This document shows positions 56,449-64,000 of a stretch of DNA of 64,000 bases, piece by piece. Where the stretch lies: assembly GCF_030272615.1 (NCBI RefSeq), contig NC_081407.1, forward strand, positions 101,539,897 to 101,603,896. The letters run 5' to 3'. The stretch's first letter is position 1. The number at the start of each line of letters is the position of its first letter. Position numbers and translations under genes: made by a program. The notes beneath the pieces were generated by a model. That model was not told where the DNA came from. It did no database searches and was given only the letters and a program-made list of their open reading frames with translations. This stretch comes from Cryptomeria japonica. Lineage: Eukaryota > Streptophyta > Pinopsida > Cupressales > Cupressaceae.

Positions 56449-57564
56449 ATCTAATACCAATTGTTGGAATCAAGGAACACTGAGAGGGGGGGGTGGGGGG
56501 TGAATTAGTGTTGGGTAATTTTTAACTTTATTAACCTGTTCCTTTATATACTTAATGCAAATAAAGAAAAGTAAAGTATACAAATACAAAGAAAAGATCA
56601 ACAACACCATAACACCAATATTTTTACGTGGAAACCTGGTTAAGAGAAAATCCACGATGGGATTCAAACCCACAATATTAATATACTCTACTACAAGTAT
56701 AAAAACATTACATAAGGGGAATGCACATGCATTTAGGCACACTACCTAGAGCTCACTGCTCAAATTACAATAAGGGCTACAACGCAGAAGGCTCACTAGC
56801 TTACAAAATAATTACACATAATAATTTGAATGTTTCAACTATTAAGAAACATCTACAAATACCATAAATAATTTTGGTTAAGCATAAAATACTCTACTCT
56901 GCAACACTGCTATGTTTTGATATTTTGCTATATTCCGGAGCACAAATCCTACAACCATGCACTTGAATTTGTGCACAATATCTCATACACACATCACACA
57001 CCATGATCAATACTAAAAATGATGAATTCAATTGACCTAATATATTTGCACCAACAATTTAGGTTTATTTCATGTCAGCCCCAAAAATGCATAACACACA
57101 AATGAAACGTGTTACCTGAGTTGGCTCAATCCGATCCAAAATAACCAAGTGGACCAAAATAAATTATCCACACGTTTCCCACATGTCATCTCAACATCCT
57201 TGAACATGCAAATAACCGTAAAAAATAACTTCGCACAATCTACACAATGAATCTTCACATGTTACTGCCAATGAACATTGTTTTACCAGAAAACCTATCT
57301 ACTGAATCTTCCAATTTACACAAGACTCAACACCGGAGGCCATACACCCTAGAATAAGACATATTACACGATCACAATGCATCTTTGAGATTCGAAACAC
57401 CAAATACTCAACACAAATGAATCGTCAACCACTTGACACTGTACATTATACTAGATGACATGTTCTTCGCAGTGGACCTCACTCGACCTCAATCAAACTA
57501 TCGATATGAATGAATCATGAATCGTGGATAGAATATCTGACTCTAGTTTCTATCAATGACAACA
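56449..57564 (-). mobile_element. orphan Copia LTR with primer-binding site
   Basis: LTR 56462-57564 (1103 bp) starts TGTTGTCATTGATAG and ends GATTCCAACA in minus orientation, followed after AT by the primer site TGGTATTAGATCC. It therefore has the layout of a 5' LTR, yet its body is missing and LINE sequence follows. It is not the same family as the LTR at 58960. Internal words 'ttacgtggaaacctggtta' and 'gtgggattcaaaccc'-like sequence are typical of Copia LTRs. Confidence 0.75.
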
Positions 57565-58896
57565 TTTGAATATCAATGCAGTGTCTTTTGCCAACACATA
57601 TTCTACCAGTCCTTTTCCCTACTGCAATAACAATTCTAGATCCTTCCTAGATCTCACAACCATCATCTTGAAAAAAAACATTCTAACCATTTTTGCACAT
57701 TTGTCCAACACTCAACAGATTATGATGCAAACCCTTCACATAGTAAACATTGTCAATATTATGCTTTCCATAAAACAAATAGAGCCAATTCCCATAATTT
57801 GTGTTGTTTGATCATCTCTGAACCTAATAGAACCACCATCATACTTATCAAGTTTCACAATCTTACTTATGTCACTAGTCATGTGATTTGAACATCCACT
57901 ATAAATTAGCTATGATTCCTTTCTTATATACTAGCATGTAAAGCAGTAACAATAGTCTTAGGAATATCAATCTTAGGTAAATATCTTTCAAACAAGAACA
58001 AACAATCACCATCTTCATAATCTGATTCATCATCTGAAATACCAACATCATCATTAACATATAAATAGGCGTTGTTATCAAATTCTCCTTTACCTTCTAT
58101 GAATTGTTGTCTTAAACCTTTGTTCGGACATCTAGTAGCAATATGACTAATCTTTCCACATGTAAAGCATTTAAGGGGTAACATACCTTTGTATTTGTCA
58201 GTGTCTTTCTTCAGTTTTGTCACAAAGTTTGCTTCCATTTCATCTGAACTTTCATCTCTTAGATCTTCCTCAGATGCTTTAAAAGCAGATTTAGTCTTAG
58301 CTTTGTCTTTTCCAAACTTCCTTTTCTCAAATGCTAATAGAGTACCATAAAGTTGCTCCCTAGTAAACTTCTTTGGATCATGTAGGTTTCTTCAATAGCT
58401 AAGATCTTATCATTGTAGCTTTTCGGTAGGGACATCAGAGTCTTCTCAATTATGTCTTTATTTATTAAGAAAGTTCTCTAATTTTATTTACCACACTATC
58501 AACCTTCTGAGAATAGCTAGTTATGTCTTCTCCTTCTTCCATTTTCAAGTTCTCATATCTACACTTAGTTGTTAGCTTCTTTGATACCTTAACTCTGTCA
58601 TTTCCTTCATAGATATCTCTCAACTTTTCCCAAACCTCATAAGAAGTATTCAATGAAATAACCTTTGTCAATTCAGTCTTTGATAAAGCACTAAAGATAG
58701 CATACCTTGCTTTTTCATTCTGTTCATAAGCTTGAATCTCATCCAGAGTGGTAGGACCATTTGGTGGTTGAACATACATAGTTTCCACCTCTTTTCAAGT
58801 GTTTTATCCTAAAGAGATCAGGTAGCCTCTCATCTTCACTTTCCAAAAACTATAGTCGTATCCTTCAAAGATAAGAATAGTCAATTTATGTGCCAT
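57565..58896 (-). pseudogene. Copia-2 gag and start of pol, truncated
   Basis: From ATG at 58896 (MAHKLTILIFEGYDYSFWKV) the minus strand codes for a UBN2-type gag: YEVWEKLRDIYEGNDRVKVS, then LTTKCRYENLKMEEGEDI and YSQKVDSVVNKIRELS (58788-58465), with stops near 58805. A frame at 58238-57924 holds an intact zinc knuckle CFTCGKISHIATRC and an acidic linker. Around 57900-57600 broken words of protease (CSNHMTSD) and of the following region can still be read. It then ends at the orphan LTR at 57564, so integrase, reverse transcriptase and RNase H are absent. Confidence 0.8.
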
Positions 58897-58959
58897 CGGA
58901 TCAGGATCTACCTCAAGTGGTTAAACTCTTCTCCAAGGAACCAAACCTCTTAAATTAAT

Positions 58960-59888
58960 TGTTGAATATATGGACAACTAAGAGGGAGGGTGAATCAGTT
59001 GATAACTTAAATTAATTTCCTTTATCCCTTTGCACATATAGAGTAACCAATAGAATTAATAAAGACAAATATAGTATGAAAACATAAACACATAACAGAT
59101 TAAACATTGAACACTAGTTATGGCATGGAAAACCCAAGAAGGGAAAAACCACAGAGAATGTTAGTTCTCAATATAAAATGACAGTTAAGGTGATTTTTAC
59201 AAAGGGTATCTCACTACCGAAGAAAGAGAGAAATAAAAAAAGAATCCACCACTATATCACAATCTACAAACCTAGACTACTTCTAGTGCCTCAATACCAA
59301 CACACTTTCAGACATCTCCAAAAATCATATCTTTCCTTTCCAATCTCACATATCTTCAATAACAATGCCACACTTTTTCATACAAACTCATCCATGTCAC
59401 TATCATATATACACTGTCTCTAGGAAGTATAATCTTCTAGGTCAGCCAAGACAAAGATCTAAAATAGTTCAACACTAAACATTCTGGTTGTGGGAATGGT
59501 TAAGAAGTAGATGACATCACAACACACATAATTGGTTAGATAAATACGTTACATTCATTACAAATTTCAGACCCAAATTGTGACTCATACACTTGTCCAG
59601 AGCTGCTACACATCCATGAATTTCAGGCTTAATCCGAACCTAAAAATTATTGTCCAATACAACAAAAATAAGAATGAATTCAAGATACACGAGAATGCAA
59701 TCAATCAAAACCATATCTGAAAGTCAAGAATATCGAGATAACCATCAACTCAACTAACCAATGTTGAAACACAACTTCTTGATCACCAAACAACGAAAGC
59801 ATATGATGACATCAATGATAACCATTATGTTGACATCAATGATAACCAATCATAAACAATCATAATCATCAAAATCAAATTTTCAACA
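58960..59888 (-). repeat. 5' LTR of Copia-2
   Basis: 929 bp, starting TGTTGAAAATTTG and ending ATATTCAACA in minus orientation. The primer site after it is decayed (ATTAATTTAAGAGG instead of ATTGGTATCAGAGC). 'catggaaaacccaagaaggg' inside is typical of Copia LTRs. Confidence 0.7.
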
Positions 59889-60599
59889 AGTCAATCTTTT
59901 ATTTCTCAACTAATTTAGATATAAGTTATAAATTATTATTAGAAGAATGATTATTGGTATTTATAGAAATTTTGACTTTATTAGTCTATTTTGTGAGATC
60001 TAAATGTTAACTTTATTGAAGAGAAAGTTGCATATTTTTTACTTTAGGGAATACAAACTTCATATAAGTCAATAGACATATGAGAAGCCTCCAAGTTGAT
60101 TTTCTATGTGAAGTGAACTAAGAAGTTAACATTAACAAATAAATTTCATTCTTATTTCTTAGGAAGAAAGAAAACTTAAGTATCTTTATTTAATTGACTT
60201 TATCTTGCTTGTCAGTTCTAGTTTGCTAGGAACCTCACACAAGGATCAAGAGCTCTTTGTTATCTAAGAGCACTAGGGAAGCAATTTCTTTGTGCTTGGG
60301 TGGAAAATGCACTTGGCCACATTTTCATCTCACAAGAGCAGATGGAGAGGAGTTTGTGGCAATTGGAGATAATTTTTTATAGTATCTTTATATTTGTAAT
60401 TTCATGTAATATTGACCTCATGGCCATTTTGTATATGTAATTCAACCTATAAAATCTCACATTTGTATTATATCTTTGGGTAGAGAGAATATTGTAAATT
60501 TAAATTTTGAAGTACTTATCTTTGAAATTATTCAATATTGGAAATTATGAGGAAATTTTGAATTTTATTTATTTATGGAAATTTGTGTCTTTGCACAAA
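59889..60599. other. gene-free AT-rich stretch
   Basis: No gene, repeat boundary or RNA gene is recognised. The segment lies between Copia-2 and the old repeat copy 2. Confidence 0.55.
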
Positions 60600-63500
60600 A
60601 TTTGGGCACAAAGATAAGTACCATCGAAGAGGGCCATAAAAAATGAAGAGGAGATACAAAGCTAATTAGAGCTACATACGATAGATGGATCTTGTATGTG
60701 AACAAAATAACAAATCTGATTGTCAAATGTAAAATTATGAGAATAGCATACCAAAATTATTGCACCAACTGGGAGGGCTATGCCACTATCACCACCATAG
60801 ATGTTGTGTATTAGATGATGACTGAAGGAAAAAACATTTATCTTTGCATGAGCTTATTGTAAGATGTGTTGGATAATGTAGAATGTACCAAACAATCACA
60901 TTACCACTTCTAGTATGATAGTGTTATCATTTGTCTAGCATTTTATATTATGAACAATTGCCATCATTTTTGGAGAAGATATGTGATACTACTAGGTTAG
61001 TTGTGGCTCAAATTTAAGACCATGTTTGACATTTCCAAGATGCCACTTCATAAAAATGTAAGAAGAGAAAAAAAATAATATAATATGGTTCACAAATATA
61101 TAGATTATACTTTTTTCTAGTAGATAAAGACCATGATGGAGGCCACAAAATCACAAACCTCATATATACCCCAATTACCTTATGAGGTAATTAATGTAGA
61201 GATCAAGTCATATGCAACTAATATGTTAAGCCTCTCTATGGACCCTAAAGAAAAGGGATTCCCCATATATTGGGAATTTATGGATTCAATAAAGAAGAGT
61301 AAGATCAAAGAATATATGGAGAACATAGAAGATAAATTCTATGAAAAATTGGTATCTGTTAAGAAAGAATTGGAGAAATAAAGTGAATCCATCCCTAGGA
61401 GATCTGGAGACCATGGGTAGGCACATCCTCTACAGAGCCTACATAAGGGGAAAGTAGCCAACTAAGAAAGACAATACATCCCAATACACCTCCACAAAAC
61501 AAAAATAAAGAGATAAAAGGATGTAAGATGTGTAATACTTTTGGGTTCTATATATGATGTGTTGTGTTTGTTCTTGTTATTTAGTTAAGTAGTTAATCTC
61601 CTTTCTAGATCTAACTCATTATTCCATTAATAGGGCCAAGTTTGGGGTATAAGTTACAGTACTAAGAAAGTCAGAAAGTCATTGTGGTTTCAAACTTTGA
61701 TCTACATCACTCATAATTCGTTTTAATGAGGACCACATAAGAAAATTAATAAGCACAAAAACCTATTGATCATAAACTTATTCAAATTTTTGAGGTCCAT
61801 AAACAAGAAATTATATGATTAAAAGAGATTTGCATAGTTTTTTATGTCTCCCTTATATTTCTTAAGAAATTATTTAAAAGTTGTAGTATGCATAATTTTT
61901 TTTAAAGTAATCTTTCTCAAATATTTCAATGATTATTAAAATAATAAAAATCTTCTTTCATGCTACCATAAAACTTTAATCTTTTTTTATCTTAAGCATG
62001 ATTCTTAGTAAAAGTAATCCATTCATATTACCTCAGGTCAAAATAATTTATAAGAAATATAATTTTTATCTAAGAACTAATTATTTGGAATTATAATTTT
62101 GAGTTATTTTATATGTATACATTATTGAGATTATTTATGAAATATTTTTTGTTGCATATAAGTTTTCTTTCTAAGCATTAATTGATTAGATGTTCTATTA
62201 GTGAACTTTATATCATAATATTATATTTATTATTACATATTTTTTTACTAGATATGTCATTTTATAGTTTGATTGAATGTATTGTTTGTGTATTATGTTT
62301 AGATTTAGATTTTCATCACCATTTAAAATTAATAAGAAAACTATACACATTTATACAAGGTTAATGTTTTTGTATTCATTTGAAATGGATGTTTTTTATT
62401 ATATACTTGTATTTCTTAACTTAATATTCAAATTAATTGTCCTTTACAAAATTAATTCATATAAAACCTCTTCAACTATAAAAAATCCTATTGGAAATAA
62501 ATTTTTGCTAGTCAAATAGTCAAAAAAAATGATCAAAATGAGAAATAAGCTTATATTTTATAAAAACACCTTAATTGCTACAAATTTAACATTTAGACAG
62601 TTAGCTATATCTAAATATTATAAAATTAAAGATCTTTTTTCAAAAAAATGTTTAAATTTTATTTATTTTTTAAAATCAGATAAATAAACAATTTTTTTTC
62701 TTATATTAAATATTTTCTTTCAAACGAAATCATATATAAATGCCAAACAATGAGATGTGATTCTTAATGTGATTTCCAAAAACTAATAATAAATATAAAG
62801 CATTTGATTCATAGAATTATAAATATTAATGATTTTGTATATATTTGCTTATAATATTTTTCAACGTCATTTTGTAATATATATATATAATTCATAAAAT
62901 TATAAATATTTGTGATTTTCTATATTTGCTTATAATTTTTTTCAAAGTAATTTTATGCAACATATATTTTTGGCATTCAGACATCTTTACTAAAATCTTA
63001 TGATTGAATATATATTTTTTATATTAAAATATATATAATAGATGACATGAAAGAAGATTTTTCAAGTATTTAACTTCAACAATGAAAAATGAATTAAAAT
63101 AAAAGTCGAAAAAAAGTAATGAGATTTTTATAAACAAAGACATTGCCATACATTAAAAATTTTGGTGTGAATGTAAGTTCCGTTTTCCAACTATGCCTCA
63201 GAAAAGCCATCAATATAATTGTCCAACACTCATCGACATAGGGTCCATTAGACAACTCCACCGACGTAGAATATAAATTTGTACGGAAGTAATTGAATGA
63301 TCGTTTTTCCGACATTGAAGTGTGTTCAATGTATTAATCAGTTTGAATGGAAACCAGATTTCTCACTAAAAGAAATATAAGAAATACAATAGTTTGAATT
63401 TGACAGCTCTCGAAGAAGAGAAATTTGACATTTCTTTAGTTTGAATGAATGAATTTTTATTTTGATAATTTTTGAATAATAAAAAATTGAAAGTAATTTT

Positions 63501-63840
63501 ATGTTTATTAATGTTTGGGAGTGTTTGAATTAATAATTAGAAGTGATGTAAAATACTATATTTATATATATTTTTATGTTATTAATTAAAAAAATAATTA
63601 TACAAATATTTTTCATGTGTCATTTTGCATATAAATATCTATATCTTACTACTTGTCAAGATATTTTTTTGGTGAATTTTATTTTAATTTTGTTTACATA
63701 ATGTAAAAAAATTGTAGCAATCTTATATAATACTATCTATAGTATCTTTAATATCTCTATATAGAATTTGTGTCCAATCATATAATTCTAACTTAGAATT
63801 AGTAAAATTATAGATATTTACATCTTATCAACCATTTTTC
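60600..63840 (+). repeat. old dispersed repeat, copy 2
   Basis: Blocks 60600-62170 and 63190-63840 match 13320-14770 and 15060-15740 in the same orientation. The middle 62170-63190 is AT-rich and not found in copy 1. It contains the small open frame at 61133. Stops upstream interrupt a longer, readable frame (TKLIRATYDRWILYV, KITNLIVKC, NYCTNWEGYATITTIDVV), so an older protein-coding element is implied. Confidence 0.7.
61133..61381 (+). pseudogene. 82-codon remnant frame in old repeat
   Basis: Reads MMEATKSQTSYIPQLPYEVI, then MLSLSMDPKEKGFPIYWEFM, then a Lys/Glu-rich helical end (KKSKIKEYMENIEDKFYEKL). It continues an older frame that is broken upstream. Copy 1 (about 13690-13930) has the same peptide in pieces. 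I do not recognise the family; it could be part of a retroelement gag, but there is no diagnostic motif. Confidence 0.4.
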
Positions 63841-64000
63841 ATCTTTTAGAAGTCAGCGTATGTTGTGTCACTCTATGAGATTTGTATATAGTTTCTTTCA
63901 AAAAAATATTGAATTTATGGTTCGAGAATTAAATTTATTTATTTAATTTTTCAAAGAAATACACTAAGCTCAAGCAATTTTTTGAAAAAATACTAATTTA
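63841..64000. other. AT-rich end of window
   Basis: Nothing recognised in the last 160 bp. Confidence 0.6.

Overview
The window reads as intergenic DNA from a large, repeat-rich land-plant genome; a gymnosperm is plausible from the retrotransposon families, the long gene-free spacing and the AT-rich background, but nothing here proves the species. I found no intact host gene, rRNA or tRNA. Almost everything recognisable is a transposable element or its debris, and nearly every coding region is broken by stops or frameshifts.

Layout. 1-1529: minisatellite, TA microsatellite, and one terminus of a terminal-inverted-repeat (TIR) DNA transposon. 1530-3861: unassigned repeat debris. 3862-12451: 'Gypsy-1', a complete LTR element with equal-length 1691-bp LTRs and a GGTTG target duplication. 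It encodes a gag-like/protease/G-patch reading frame but no reverse transcriptase. 12452-16077: old degraded sequence, part of it repeated at 60.6-63.8 kb. 16078-27312: 'Gypsy-2', with gag, protease and an integrase tail. Reverse transcriptase, RNase H and the integrase core are missing, and the 3' region carries an antisense plant-mobile-domain-like pseudogene. 27313-29300: a second copy of the Gypsy-2 leader. 29301-31213: unassigned. 31214-34681: 'Gypsy-3' on the minus strand (gag-protease only). 34682-35854: AT-rich, nothing recognised.

35855-55542 is the most interesting unit: a 19.7-kb DNA transposon with 25-bp TIRs (one mismatch) flanked by ATTG on both sides. It holds subterminal GCGTACGC-type repeats, a 1.4-kb CT-rich tract, a plus-strand transposase-like pseudogene, an inserted Copia element (40453-48150), an array of 359-bp satellite repeats with no length change at any of the eight phase points checked, and a second multi-exon minus-strand gene I cannot assign. 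55543-60600 holds a LINE tail, an orphan LTR with its primer-binding site, and a truncated minus-strand Copia element. 60600-64000 is the second copy of the old repeat plus AT-rich sequence.

Cross-cutting points: all three Gypsy elements keep gag-like and/or protease regions and lack reverse transcriptase. Two elements carry an extra partial internal region outside an LTR, as unequal recombination would leave. Most lesions fit C-to-T or G-to-A changes (methylcytosine deamination). Several repeats look structured: nested stem-loops in the Gypsy-1 3' region, a five-hairpin array in the Gypsy-2 LTR, and a minisatellite whose stem bases covary.
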